Below the pieces are notes generated by a model. The model saw nothing but the letters and a program-made list of their open reading frames with translations, had not been told where the DNA came from and made no database searches. From contig NZ_JAAATX020000010.1 in the NCBI RefSeq assembly GCF_009908265.2, positions 150,292 through 214,291 on the forward strand: a stretch of 64,000 bases of DNA, written 5' to 3'. The translations under genes were made by a program, and so were the position numbers. Position 1 is the stretch's first letter, and the number at the start of each line of letters is the position of its first letter. Positions 56,397-64,000 of this stretch are shown here, in pieces. Origin of the DNA: Paragemmobacter amnigenus (lineage in GTDB: Bacteria > Pseudomonadota > Alphaproteobacteria > Rhodobacterales > Rhodobacteraceae).

Positions 56397-57647
56397 TCAG
56401 TGCAGGTTGGGCTGCGCGCCCTGCCCTTTTTCGTCGATCATCAGCCCCTTGCGGAAGCGATCGAAGCGATAGGCGGTGGCGGTGGGATGGGGTTTGTCGG
56501 TGGCCATGAGATGCGCGAAGCACCAGCCGGAGGCGGGGGTGGCCTTGAAGCCGCCATAGCACCAGCCGCCGTTGAAATAGAGGCCGTCGATATCGGTCTT
56601 GTCGATGATGGGGCTGCCGTCCATCGACATGTCCATGATCCCGCCCCATGAGCGCAGCAGGCGCGCGCGGCCGATCATCGGCATGAGGGACATGCCGCCT
56701 TCGGCCACGTCTTCGACCACGGGCATGTTGCCGCGCTGGGCGTAGGAGTTGTAGCCGTCGATGTCGCCGCCGAAGACGAGGCCGCCCTTGTCGGACTGGC
56801 TGACGTAGAAGTGGCCCGCGCCATAGGTCATGACGCCGTCGATGAGGGGTTTCAGACCCTCGGACACGAAGGCCTGCAGGACGTGGGATTCGATGGGCAG
56901 GCGCATGTTCACGTGGGACATGACCTTGGAAGAGGAGCCTGCGACGGCGACGCCGACCTTCTTTGCGCCGATGAAGCCGCGCGTGGTGTCGACGCCTGTG
57001 ACGCGGCCGCCTTCGGTGCGGATGCCGGTGACTTCGCAGTTCTGGATCAGGTCCACGCCGCGCATGTCCGCGCCGCGGGCATAGCCCCATGCCACCGCGT
57101 CATGGCGGACGGTGCCGCCGCGGCGCTGCATCAGCGCGCCCTTGATGGGGAAGCGGGCGTTGTCGAAGTTCAGGAAGGGATACATCGCACGGACCTGATC
57201 GCGGTTCAGCAGTTCCGCATCGGCCCCGTGCAGGATCATGGCATTGCCGCGCCGGGTATAGGCGTCGCGTTGCGCGTCGGTGTGGTAGAGGTTGATGATC
57301 CCGCGCTGGGACACCATGGCGTTGTAGTTGAAGTCCTGTTCGAGCCCTTCCCAGAGTTTCAGCGAGAATTCGTAGAAGGGTTCGTTGCCGTCGAGCAGGT
57401 AGTTGGAGCGGATGATGGTCGTGTTGCGCCCCACATTGCCGCCGCCAAGATAGCCCTTTTCCAGCACGGCGATGCGGGCCTGCTTGAACTCTTTGGCGAG
57501 GTAATAGGCCGTGGCAAGGCCATGGCCGCCGCCGCCCACGATGACGTAATCGTAGGAGGATTGCGGTTCGGGATCGCGCCATGCGGGTTTCCACCCTTTG
57601 TGGCCGGTAAGGGCCTCGGCGATCACACGGAAGCCGGAATAGCGCAT
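56397..57647 (-). CDS. mgdA: N-methylglutamate dehydrogenase subunit A (sarcosine oxidase beta-type)
   Basis: A 416-residue FAD-dependent amine oxidase of the DAO family. The dinucleotide motif is YVIVGGGGHGLATAYYLAKE, followed by GYLGGGNVGRNTTIIRSNYL, the flavin-binding signature of SoxB. Later markers are FGGDIDGYNSYAQRG, MPMIGRARLLRSWGGIMDMS and GLYFNGGWCYGGFKATP. It is the first gene of the four-gene operon. The order beta-delta-alpha-gamma is shared by sarcosine oxidase and N-methylglutamate dehydrogenase; the nearby gmaS-mgs genes favour the latter. Confidence 0.88.
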   Translation of the reverse strand: MRYSGFRVIAEALTGHKGWKPAWRDPEPQSSYDYVIVGGGGHGLATAYYLAKEFKQARIAVLEKGYLGGGNVGRNTTIIRSNYLLDGNEPFYEFSLKLWEGLEQDFNYNAMVSQRGIINLYHTDAQRDAYTRRGNAMILHGADAELLNRDQVRAMYPFLNFDNARFPIKGALMQRRGGTVRHDAVAWGYARGADMRGVDLIQNCEVTGIRTEGGRVTGVDTTRGFIGAKKVGVAVAGSSSKVMSHVNMRLPIESHVLQAFVSEGLKPLIDGVMTYGAGHFYVSQSDKGGLVFGGDIDGYNSYAQRGNMPVVEDVAEGGMSLMPMIGRARLLRSWGGIMDMSMDGSPIIDKTDIDGLYFNGGWCYGGFKATPASGWCFAHLMATDKPHPTATAYRFDRFRKGLMIDEKGQGAQPNLH

Positions 57648-57753
57648 GGTCGGTTCCCACGGTTGTTGTTGGGGGGAATATGCGCCTGCGGGGGGGAAAT
57701 GAGCCTTTCGTTTCCGCCACGAGGTCTTTCAGAACCGACACGTGGCACAGGGC

Positions 57754-57798
57754 GATTTCTGCGCGCAGAAATCGGCGCGTTTCCTGCGACAGGAAACG
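57754..57798. repeat. Two adjacent perfect palindromes at the end of the hydrolase gene
   Basis: GATTTCTGCGCGCAGAAATC (57754-57773) is a perfect 20-bp palindrome. CGTTTCCTG-CGA-CAGGAAACG (57778-57798) follows 4 bases later and abuts the hydrolase stop. They may form a tandem hairpin terminator or belong to another REP family. The rest of the 151-base gap up to mgdA shows nothing else. Confidence 0.7.
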
Positions 57799-59289
57799 CT
57801 AGGCCTGGAACAGCGGGAAGGTCACGCCCAGCGCCCAAGCCAGCGTGAGGCCAAAGCCCAGCCCTGCGATGGCCGGCAGGGCGGTGCGGCGGCCGATCCA
57901 GCCGGAGAGCGTGCCGAAGAGCAGGAAGAACAGGAGGATCACCGGCAGGATGATGAGCAGGAACATCAGCCGGTCGAAATCCAGCGCCACGGCAAGGACG
58001 AGCGAGGCGAGGAAGGCCCCCCGCGCGGCGAGGGTGCGGAAGGCCGAGGCGCGGCCGCCTTCGGTCAGCAGGGCATCGGCGAGGAAGAAGGGGACGGCTC
58101 CGAGTGCGAGGGCAAGGATGATCGTGGCGCGTTCGGCATTCGGGACGAAGGAGGCAACGTAGCGGTCGAGCGCGGTGCCAAGGATCAGGATGCCGAAGAT
58201 CGCGGGGGCGAGGGACAGGAGCAGGACGCGGGCGGGGAACTGGCCGGTCAGGCGGCGGGCGCGGTGGAGGAGGTAAAGGGTGATCGCGCCATAGAGGGCG
58301 AAGTGGAGGGCGAGGTAATCGGCCACCAGCACGGGCAGGAAGCGGGTGTCGAAGGGGGCGAGGATCAGCGGTGTCAGGATCGCGGGGGCAAGGGTCGCGG
58401 TCCAGAAGGCGCGGGACGGGATGGGGGCGGGTGCCCCCTGCCCCTTTGGCATGAGCGCCGAAAGCGGCCAGCCCAGCGCGGTGATGGCGGCGAGCAGCAG
58501 CAGGATCCAGCCGCCGCGCGCATCGGTCTCTGCGGGCATGTCGCGGCCGAAGGTGGCATTCAGCCAATCGGTCGCGGCGCGGCGGGCGGTGGCGGAATAG
58601 AGCACGCCCACATGTTCCACGCCCGGCGCGATGGTGACGCGGCGGGCGGTGCCGCGGGCGGGGTCGCCCACCGTCTGGTCCGCGGTGGCTGCGGGGTCGG
58701 TCAGGTGGAGGACGCGCATCGCCTCGACCCCCAACCGGGTTTCCCATTCGCCGGGGAGGATGAGGAGATTGGCGGGATCGGTCGGCGTGACGGCCTGCGA
58801 GAACATGGAGATGGCGACGGTCGCCTTGGCGCGCGGCTCTTGCTGCGCGGCGCGGATGACGAGGTCGGAGGCCATGGAATGGCCCAGATAGGCCAGCCGC
58901 CCGTCGCTGCGCGGATGGGCCAGTGCTGCGCGGGCGACGGTGCGGAGTTCGTCGACCATCAGGCGCGTGGTGCCGTCGACCAAGGTGACGTCACCCGACA
59001 TGGGCAGCGGATTGCGGCCATGGCCCAGCGCGTCGAAGGTGACGACCATATAGCCCGCATGGGCGAGGGTGAGGGCGAAAGGCTCCATCAACTGGCGCGA
59101 GCCGGCGAAGCCGTGGGCGATGACGACGACGGGGGCGGGTGTCGCGTCGGGCAGGTGGAAGAGGGTGGCGGGGGGGCCGCCCGCGATGGGGAAGGGTTCG
59201 ATCACCAGACCCGCGCGGGGGCGTTCGAGCTGCCACAGGGACAGGGCGACCAGTACCGCCGCAACAACCGCCACCACCCAACGCGCCAT
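57799..59289 (-). CDS. Alpha/beta hydrolase fused to a C-terminal multi-helix membrane domain
   Basis: A 496-residue protein. An N-terminal helix (WVVAVVAAVLVALSLWQL) is followed by an alpha/beta hydrolase: PVVVIAHGFAGSRQLMEPFA (oxyanion HG), nucleophile Ser in LAYLGHSMASDLVIRAA, and His in APGVEHVGVLYSATARR. From about residue 270 there are six or seven membrane helices (GGWILLLLAAITALGWPLSA and onward to the C-terminus). The combination suggests a hydrolase held at the membrane, acting on lipid or periplasmic substrate. The start at 59289 has AAAGGGGCGGAC upstream. Substrate unknown. Confidence 0.8.
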   Translation of the reverse strand: MARWVVAVVAAVLVALSLWQLERPRAGLVIEPFPIAGGPPATLFHLPDATPAPVVVIAHGFAGSRQLMEPFALTLAHAGYMVVTFDALGHGRNPLPMSGDVTLVDGTTRLMVDELRTVARAALAHPRSDGRLAYLGHSMASDLVIRAAQQEPRAKATVAISMFSQAVTPTDPANLLILPGEWETRLGVEAMRVLHLTDPAATADQTVGDPARGTARRVTIAPGVEHVGVLYSATARRAATDWLNATFGRDMPAETDARGGWILLLLAAITALGWPLSALMPKGQGAPAPIPSRAFWTATLAPAILTPLILAPFDTRFLPVLVADYLALHFALYGAITLYLLHRARRLTGQFPARVLLLSLAPAIFGILILGTALDRYVASFVPNAERATIILALALGAVPFFLADALLTEGGRASAFRTLAARGAFLASLVLAVALDFDRLMFLLIILPVILLFFLLFGTLSGWIGRRTALPAIAGLGFGLTLAWALGVTFPLFQA

Positions 59290-59354
59290 GTCCGCCCCTT
59301 TGCCCTGCGGGACAGAAGCTAGCATCTCCTGCAGCGGGTTCCAGCCGCGCGGGA

Positions 59355-59471
59355 TCAGACGAGGCGGTCGAGGATCAGGAGCGCGCCCACCACGACAAGC
59401 GAGACAAGGCCGAAGGACAGGCCCGGAAGCGGGAAGGCGGCAGAAATGCGGGCTTTGGCGGGGCGGGGCAT
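59355..59471 (-). CDS. 38-residue single-pass membrane protein (unknown)
   Basis: Reads MPRPAKARISAAFPLPGLSF then GLVSLVVVGALLILDRLV: a basic N-terminus, one hydrophobic helix and a short charged end. AGG lies 8 bases before the ATG at 59471. It precedes the hydrolase gene by 65 bases on the same strand. It is too short for most gene finders; coding is supported by composition and layout only. Confidence 0.45.
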   Translation of the reverse strand: MPRPAKARISAAFPLPGLSFGLVSLVVVGALLILDRLV

Positions 59472-59551
59472 GGCGGAACCTGTTGCGGGCGTCTGGAATG
59501 TAATCTGGCAGGTGCGGGCGGGGCGGGCATCGACGCAAGGTCCCGTGATGT

Positions 59552-59569
59552 TTTGGACCTTGGTCCAAA
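59552..59569. promoter_or_regulatory. Palindrome upstream of the CNNM transporter
   Basis: TTTGGACC-TT-GGTCCAAA, a perfect 8-bp inverted repeat in the 182-base divergent gap, 85 bases before the CNNM start. A likely protein-binding site. Confidence 0.45.
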
Positions 59570-59653
59570 GGATCGCGGGGCGCGGACTTGCGGGGGTGGC
59601 GCGGGTGATGTTCTATAGCGGACTTGCGTGCGGGCTGCGGGAAAGGGCCGGTT

Positions 59654-60928
59654 TTGTTTCTGGAAATTGCGATCGTCTTCGTCCTGACGCTGGTCAACGG
59701 GGTGCTGGCGATGTCGGAGCTGGCGATCGTGTCGTCGCGTCCCGCGCGGTTGAAGGTCATGGCAGAGAATGGCAGCCGCGGGGCGCGCATGGCGATGCGG
59801 CTGGCCGAGGAACCGGGGCGGTTCCTGTCGAGCGTGCAGATCGGGATCACGCTGGTGGGGGTGCTGTCGGGCGCGTTCTCGGGCGCGACGCTGGGTGTGC
59901 GGGCGGCGGCGGGGTTGCAGGCGGCGGGGATGGGCGAGGATCTGGCGCAGGCGCTGGGCGTGGGCGGCGTGGTGGTGGCCATCACCTATGTCGCGCTGAT
60001 CTTCGGAGAACTGGTGCCCAAGCAGGTGGCCCTGCGCGCGCCCGAGGCGGCGGCGGTGCGGATCGCGCCCCTCTTGCGCGGGATCTCCATCGCGGCGGCG
60101 CCGCTGGTCTGGCTCTTGGACCGGTCGGGGCGGCTGGTGCTGGCGATGCTGGGCCAGTCGGGCGATGCCGACCGGAACATGACCGACGAGGAGGTCAAGC
60201 TGGTCATCGCCGAGGCGCAGTCGGCGGGCGTGATGGAAGAGGCCGAGACCGAGATGATCGCGGGCGTGATGCGGATCGCGGACCGCACGGCGCGGGGGTT
60301 GATGACGCCGCGGCACGAGGTCGATCTGGTGGATGTGACCGACACGGCGGCGCAGGTGGTCCGGCGGTTCCGCGAGACGAAGCGGTCGCGCCTGCCGGTG
60401 CGGGACGGCGAGGAGGACAATGTGATCGGCGTGCTGTCGTCGCGCGATTTCCTTGACCCGCGGCCACGGGGCGAGGCGTTCGACCTGCGCGCGCTGATCA
60501 TCCCCGCGCCGGTGGTGCGCGACGGGATGGCCGCGCTGGACGTGATCGAGATGCTGCGCCAGTCGCCCGCCCACATGGCGCTGGTCTATGACGAATACGG
60601 GCATTTCGAGGGGATCGTCACGGCGATGGACGTGCTGGAGGCGATCACGGGCGGATTTTCGGACAATGCCGAGGACGAGCCGAAGGTCGTCATGCGCGAG
60701 GACGGGTCTCTGCTGGTGGCGGGCTGGATGCCGGTGGACGAGTTCGCGGACCGGATCGGGCTGACGCTGAAGCCGGACCGCGATTTCGAGACGGTGGCGG
60801 GGCTGGTGATCGACACGATGGGCAGCCTGCCGGATGTGGGCGCGCATGTGACACTTGGCGGCTGGCGGATCGAGGTGGTGGACCTTGACGGGCGACGGAT
60901 CGACAAGCTGCTGGTTCAGAAGGTGTGA
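59654..60928 (+). CDS. CNNM/CorC (HlyC-CorC) family transporter with CBS domains
   Basis: A 424-residue membrane protein: a DUF21 domain with three or four helices (LEIAIVFVLTLVNGVLAMSE with ELAIVSSRPARLKVM, then FGELVPKQVALRAPEA), a CBS pair (ARGLMTPRHEVDLVDV and DEYGHFEGIVTAMDVLEAIT), and a C-terminal CorC/HlyC domain (VAGWMPVDEFADRIGL). Relatives export magnesium or cobalt. The start is taken as TTG at 59654, preceded by GGAAAGG, because family proteins start just before this first helix. An in-frame TTG at 59624 gives 10 more residues. The ankyrin protein follows by 9 bases. Confidence 0.88.
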   Translation: MFLEIAIVFVLTLVNGVLAMSELAIVSSRPARLKVMAENGSRGARMAMRLAEEPGRFLSSVQIGITLVGVLSGAFSGATLGVRAAAGLQAAGMGEDLAQALGVGGVVVAITYVALIFGELVPKQVALRAPEAAAVRIAPLLRGISIAAAPLVWLLDRSGRLVLAMLGQSGDADRNMTDEEVKLVIAEAQSAGVMEEAETEMIAGVMRIADRTARGLMTPRHEVDLVDVTDTAAQVVRRFRETKRSRLPVRDGEEDNVIGVLSSRDFLDPRPRGEAFDLRALIIPAPVVRDGMAALDVIEMLRQSPAHMALVYDEYGHFEGIVTAMDVLEAITGGFSDNAEDEPKVVMREDGSLLVAGWMPVDEFADRIGLTLKPDRDFETVAGLVIDTMGSLPDVGAHVTLGGWRIEVVDLDGRRIDKLLVQKV

Positions 60929-60937
60929 GGGTTTCGG

Positions 60938-61780
60938 GTGAGTGTGAGGGTTTGGGCGGCGGTGGTGTCGCTGTGGCCGGTGGCGGGGCTGGCGGCGGAG
61001 TGCGGGGCGGTGTGCAGCTATGCGTTCTGGGTGCAGCCGGAGGCGCTGATCCTTGAGGGGCTGGTGGGCATCGACGTCAATGCGCGGGATGCCGAGGGGA
61101 AGACGCCGCTGATCTGGGCCATGCAGGCGGGGACGCCGGATGCGGCCATGACGCTGATCGAAGCGGGCGCGGATGTGAATGTGCAGGACGCCACGGGGTT
61201 GAGCGCGCTGCACCTGTCCACGGCGAAACCGGTGGAGATCATGCAGGCATTGCTGGCGGCGGGGGCGGACGTCACCCTGCGGACGCAGGACGCGCAGACC
61301 GCGCTGCACTATGCCGCGACGGGGTGGCCGGAGTTTTCCGAAACCCTGCTGGCCGCCGGAGCGGAGATCGAGGCGCGGGATTCCAACGGCTGCACGCCGC
61401 TTCACTATGCGGCGGGGGCGCGGGAGGCGGATATGCTGCCAGTCCTCATCGCGGCGGGGGCGGATGTGCGCAGCCTGTGCGACAACGGGCAGTCGGTGCT
61501 GTTTTCGGCGGCAACCGCGCGCCATGCCGAAAACATCGCGATCCTTGCCGCGGCGGGGGCTGATCCGTCGGTGGTGGAAGCGAATGGCCAGACCCCTCTG
61601 CATCGGGCGGCGATGTTCGGGGCGGGTGCGGCCAATATCGAGGCGTTTCTGGACGCGGGGGTGGACCCGTCGGTGCGGAACGGGCAGGGGCAGACGGCGT
61701 GGGACCTTGCCAAGAGCCGCGCCGATCTGGCGGGGACCGTGGCGGCGCGGCGGCTGGAGGCGGGGGCGCAGGGGGAGTGA
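60938..61780 (+). CDS. Exported ankyrin-repeat protein
   Basis: A 280-residue protein with an N-terminal signal-like helix (VWAAVVSLWPVAGLAAE) and six to seven ankyrin repeats: DAEGKTPLIWAMQAG, GLSALHLSTAK, AQTALHYAATGW, GCTPLHYAAGARE, GQSVLFSAATAR, GQTPLHRAAMFG and GQTAWDLAKSR. Two Cys pairs near the mature N-terminus (CGAVC) fit the periplasm. It probably binds a protein partner there. A GTG start at 60938 has GAGGG upstream. The 9-base gap suggests co-transcription with the CNNM transporter. Confidence 0.85.
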   Translation: MSVRVWAAVVSLWPVAGLAAECGAVCSYAFWVQPEALILEGLVGIDVNARDAEGKTPLIWAMQAGTPDAAMTLIEAGADVNVQDATGLSALHLSTAKPVEIMQALLAAGADVTLRTQDAQTALHYAATGWPEFSETLLAAGAEIEARDSNGCTPLHYAAGAREADMLPVLIAAGADVRSLCDNGQSVLFSAATARHAENIAILAAAGADPSVVEANGQTPLHRAAMFGAGAANIEAFLDAGVDPSVRNGQGQTAWDLAKSRADLAGTVAARRLEAGAQGE

Positions 61781-61797
61781 CCCTGCGCCTGCGGGGA

Positions 61798-62898
61798 TCA
61801 GGATGCGGTGGAAAGGACGCCGCGGTCGATCTGGTCCTGTTCGATGCTTTCGAACAGTGCGCGGAAGTTGCCTTCGCCAAAGCCGTCGTCGCCCTTTCTC
61901 TGGATGAATTCGAAGAAGATCGGGCCGATGACGGTTTTCGAGAAGATCTGCAGGAGGATGCGCGTCTCGCCGCCATCCACCACGCCCTCGCCATCGATCA
62001 GGATGCCGTGTTTTGCCAGTGCGTCGAGCGGTTCGTCATGCCCCGCGACGCGGGTTTTTGACAGGGTGTAATAGGCCATGGGCGGTTTGGGCATGAATGT
62101 CAGGCCGCGGTCCGCGATGGCGTCGGTGGCGGTGTAGATGTCGTCGCAGCCCACGGCGATGTGCTGGATCCCCTCGCCGTTGTAGCGGCGCAGGTATTCG
62201 ACGATCTGGCCGGTTTCGCCGCGATCCTCGTTGATCGGGATGCGGATGCGCCCGCAGGGAGAGGTCAGGGCGCGCGAGAAGAGGCCGGTATATTTGCCCT
62301 CGATGTCGAAGAAGCGGATCTGGCGGAAGTTGAAGAGGCGGCTGTAGAAGTCGAACCAGCGGTCCATGTTGCCGCGAAAGACGTTGTGGGTCAGGTGGTC
62401 GAGGTAGTGGAAGCCCACGCCCGCCGGTTTCGGGGCGGTGACGAAGTCGAAATCGTCGGCATAGGGATTGGCCCCCGCGCCGTAGCAATCGGTGAAATAG
62501 ATGAGCGAGCCGCCGATGCCCACGATGGCGGGCCAGTCCAGCGTCTTGTCCGCGCCGGTATAGGGCGTCGCGCCCATGCGGAGGGCGTGGTCGAAGGCGT
62601 GTTGCGCATCCACGACGCGCCAGCCCATGGCGGGGGCGCAGGGGCCGTGTTCCTCGGCAAAGCGGCGGGCGTGGCTGCCTGCCTCGTCGGTCAGGATGTA
62701 GGTGATGTCGCCCTGCTGCCAGAGTTCGACGGCCTTGGTCCGGTGGCGGGCGGTCAGGGTGAAACCCATGCGGGCAAAGAGGGCGCGCGCCTCATCGGGG
62801 CGGGGATGGGCGAATTCCACGAATTCGAAGCCGTCGGTCCCGGCGGGATTGGCCGCGGTGATCGCGGCGCGGGGGGCGTCATGCGGAAAGGGTCCCAT
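61798..62898 (-). CDS. hppD: 4-hydroxyphenylpyruvate dioxygenase
   Basis: Non-haem iron enzyme of tyrosine catabolism, converting 4-hydroxyphenylpyruvate to homogentisate. The 366-residue protein has two vicinal-oxygen-chelate domains. The metal ligands are found in FHYLDHLTHNV (His), GIQHIAVG (His) and ILLQIFSKTVIGPIFFEFIQ (Glu at the end of that strand). RGETGQIVEYLRRYNGEGI is also typical. GAGGCAGAAG precedes the ATG at 62898. It is divergent from an Lrp/AsnC regulator, a common arrangement suggesting control by an aromatic amino acid. No hmgA is visible nearby. Confidence 0.95.
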   Translation of the reverse strand: MGPFPHDAPRAAITAANPAGTDGFEFVEFAHPRPDEARALFARMGFTLTARHRTKAVELWQQGDITYILTDEAGSHARRFAEEHGPCAPAMGWRVVDAQHAFDHALRMGATPYTGADKTLDWPAIVGIGGSLIYFTDCYGAGANPYADDFDFVTAPKPAGVGFHYLDHLTHNVFRGNMDRWFDFYSRLFNFRQIRFFDIEGKYTGLFSRALTSPCGRIRIPINEDRGETGQIVEYLRRYNGEGIQHIAVGCDDIYTATDAIADRGLTFMPKPPMAYYTLSKTRVAGHDEPLDALAKHGILIDGEGVVDGGETRILLQIFSKTVIGPIFFEFIQRKGDDGFGEGNFRALFESIEQDQIDRGVLSTAS

Positions 62899-63039
62899 CT
62901 TCTGCCTCGTGCAAAGGGGTGTGGCGGAGTCAACTTTCCCATGGGACGCGCGGGGTTTGCGCGCAAAGTGCGGCCTTGATCCGAGTATGTTTGCGCGGAT
63001 ACTGCGTGAAATGGCGTCTTCATGCGGGAAATGCGCGCG

Positions 63040-63492
63040 ATGGATTCGGTGGATGCGAAATTGCTGGCCGAGGTGCAGCGGCGGGCGGATCTCACGGCGC
63101 AGGAATTGGGCGAGGTGTTGAACCTGTCCCCCAGTCAGGCGGCGCGCAGGCGGGCGCGGCTGGAGGCGGAGGGGGTCATCACCGGCTATCGCGCGCGGCT
63201 GGATCCGGCGCGGCTGGGTCTGGCGGTGCAGGCCTTCGTGCAGGTGCAGATGGCGGCGCATAGCGCGGACAACGCGGCGGGCTTCGTGCGGCTGGTCGGC
63301 ACCCTGCCCGAGGTCGTGGGTTGCTGGACCCTGACGGGAGAGGCGGATTACCTGCTGCGGGTCTGGTGCGCCGATCTGCCCGCGCTGAACCAGCTGATCC
63401 ACCACCGCCTGCTGCCGCATCCCGCCGTGGCGCGGGTGCAAAGCCAGATCGTGATGGACCAGCCCAAGGCGGATTCGGGCCTGCCGGTCTGA
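63040..63492 (+). CDS. Lrp/AsnC-family transcriptional regulator
   Basis: A 150-residue regulator: winged helix at the N-terminus (MDSVDAKLLAEVQRRADLTA, LGEVLNLSPSQAARRRARLE, EGVITGYRARLDPARLG) and a RAM effector domain (LPEVVGCWTLTGEADYLLRV). The start at 63040 matches the usual family start and has GGGAA 10 bases upstream; an ATG at 63022 is in frame. It is divergent from hppD and likely regulates it. Confidence 0.92.
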   Translation: MDSVDAKLLAEVQRRADLTAQELGEVLNLSPSQAARRRARLEAEGVITGYRARLDPARLGLAVQAFVQVQMAAHSADNAAGFVRLVGTLPEVVGCWTLTGEADYLLRVWCADLPALNQLIHHRLLPHPAVARVQSQIVMDQPKADSGLPV

Positions 63493-63806
63493 ACCGCCGG
63501 AAGGGCGCTTCCGTTAGCGCATGACACATGCATGGATAATGATGCGACAGTTTGTCCAGGCGCCTTGACGGGGCGGGAGGCGGCTGGACCGGAATGCTTG
63601 GATAATCTGGGATTTAGCCGTGGCGCGTAAATTTATTGACATTTTTGCAAACAGTCCTGTCATGATATTTTCTAAAATTCCGATAGACATCAATGGTTTG
63701 ATTTGAATTTAACTCCGGTCACATCAGATCGCGGGGGCGTGAAGGGCACTTTGCCGCAAAGGCGGCAGCCGGACACCCGCCTGCGGCGAAACCCGGAGGA
63801 CACGCG
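63493..63806 (+). promoter_or_regulatory. Intergenic region and leader upstream of acs
   Basis: A 314-base non-coding stretch. The part from 63625 to 63720 is strongly A/T-rich, with TTGACA at 63636-63641 followed by TGATAT (spacer longer than ideal), and a second possible pair TAGACA/TTTAAC further down. GGAGG lies 8 bases before the acs ATG. No gene or RNA was recognised here. Confidence 0.45.
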
Positions 63807-64000
63807 ATGGCGGATACCCTACAGCAGACGGGGGTCTACACGGCCCCGGCCGATTTCATTTCCGGGGCGCATGTTGATGCGTCTGGTTATGAGCGTCTTT
63901 ATGGCGAATCGGTTTCGGATCCCGAGGGTTTCTGGCGTGCGCAGGGTCGTCGGGTTGACTGGATCCGGGATTACAGCGTGGTGAAGAACACGTCCTTCGA
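63807..64000 (+). CDS. acs: Acetyl-CoA synthetase, N-terminal part (runs off the right edge)
   Basis: The first 64 residues of AMP-forming acetate-CoA ligase. ADTLQQTGVYTAPADFISGA is followed by YERLYGESVSDPEGFWRAQG and RRVDWIRDYSVVKNTSF. The last part matches the conserved N-terminal segment of Acs (E. coli ILDWIKPYQKVKNTSF). CCCGGAGGACACGCG precedes the ATG. The catalytic domains lie outside the window. Confidence 0.9.
   Translation, partial: MADTLQQTGVYTAPADFISGAHVDASGYERLYGESVSDPEGFWRAQGRRVDWIRDYSVVKNTSF

Noticed and set aside
56092..57090. N-terminal extension of the mgdC frame
   Set aside because: It runs through mgdB and mgdA in another frame and has no homology; the ATGA overlap at 56091 gives the true start.
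52581..57647. Plain sarcosine oxidase operon (soxBDAG)
   Set aside because: Not excluded by sequence, but gmaS-mgsABC and the shared regulator/permease block make N-methylglutamate dehydrogenase the better reading.
59375..61603. 742-codon open frame on the minus strand
   Set aside because: Antisense to the CNNM and ankyrin genes, Arg/His-rich nonsense composition.
1..64000. tRNA, CRISPR array, prophage or insertion sequence
   Set aside because: No cloverleaf with conserved T-loop, no regularly spaced repeats, and no transposase, integrase or phage structural gene was seen.

Overview
The window is a contiguous piece of a high-GC alphaproteobacterial chromosome, most probably from a member of the Rhodobacteraceae (Rhodobacterales). 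The pointers are the strong G/C third-position bias, CGC/GGG-rich coding, a DUF2585 (UPF0314) gene, the serC-serA operon with a divergent serB, the N-methylglutamate (NMG) methylamine gene set typical of roseobacters, and hppD divergent from an Lrp/AsnC regulator. I found no rRNA, tRNA, CRISPR, prophage or insertion sequence. Accessory signs are limited to a HigBA toxin-antitoxin pair, GC-rich REP-like intergenic palindromes and one 46-bp repeat present twice.

Layout. 1-5 kb: ribosome-rescue gene arfB (cut by the edge) behind a small structured RNA with a mini-ORF, then yhhQ, a phytase-like esterase, mepA, an MFS transporter and a thioesterase, all on the minus strand. 5-18.6 kb: yggT, recQ, yaaA, a cytoplasmic hybrid kinase, and the alpha-2-macroglobulin/PbpC pair. 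18.6-20 kb: a LuxR-type response regulator and a receiver-only regulator. 20-24 kb: thiolase, MFS exporter, DUF2585 protein, small membrane protein, phosphatase. 24-28 kb: serine biosynthesis (serC-serA on minus, serB divergent). 28-32 kb: ClpP-like periplasmic protein, TSUP permease, HigBA, ZapE. 32-35 kb: an unknown GAF-like protein, an apparent FlgB-FliA chimera and an Ala-rich repeat protein. 35-39 kb: a signalling module (Cys-less sulfite-oxidase-fold periplasmic protein, hybrid kinase with HPt, divergent LuxR regulator). 39-43.6 kb: DMT/LysR, an SHMT-like enzyme, TetR/RibD-like reductase. 43.8-57.6 kb: the methylamine block. 57.8-64 kb: hydrolase, CNNM transporter, ankyrin protein, hppD, Lrp regulator and the start of acs.

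How genes work together. The methylamine block encodes gamma-glutamylmethylamide synthetase (GmaS), N-methylglutamate synthase (MgsABC) and a four-subunit sarcosine-oxidase-type enzyme best read as N-methylglutamate dehydrogenase (MgdABCD). Together they would convert monomethylamine to ammonia and a folate-bound C1 unit. Between the two enzyme sets lie an APC permease, five small or unknown membrane proteins and an XRE-cupin regulator, which are good candidates for uptake and control. Three receiver proteins place their phospho-acceptor at Asp63, and two hybrid kinases lie in the same window, which suggests one or two phosphorelays with dispersed parts.

The most unusual items are the 33.4-33.8 kb gene, whose N-terminus is flagellar rod protein FlgB and whose C-terminus is a sigma-28 (FliA) region-4 helix-turn-helix, and the arfB-proximal RNA, whose Shine-Dalgarno sequence matches the whole 3' tail of 16S rRNA.
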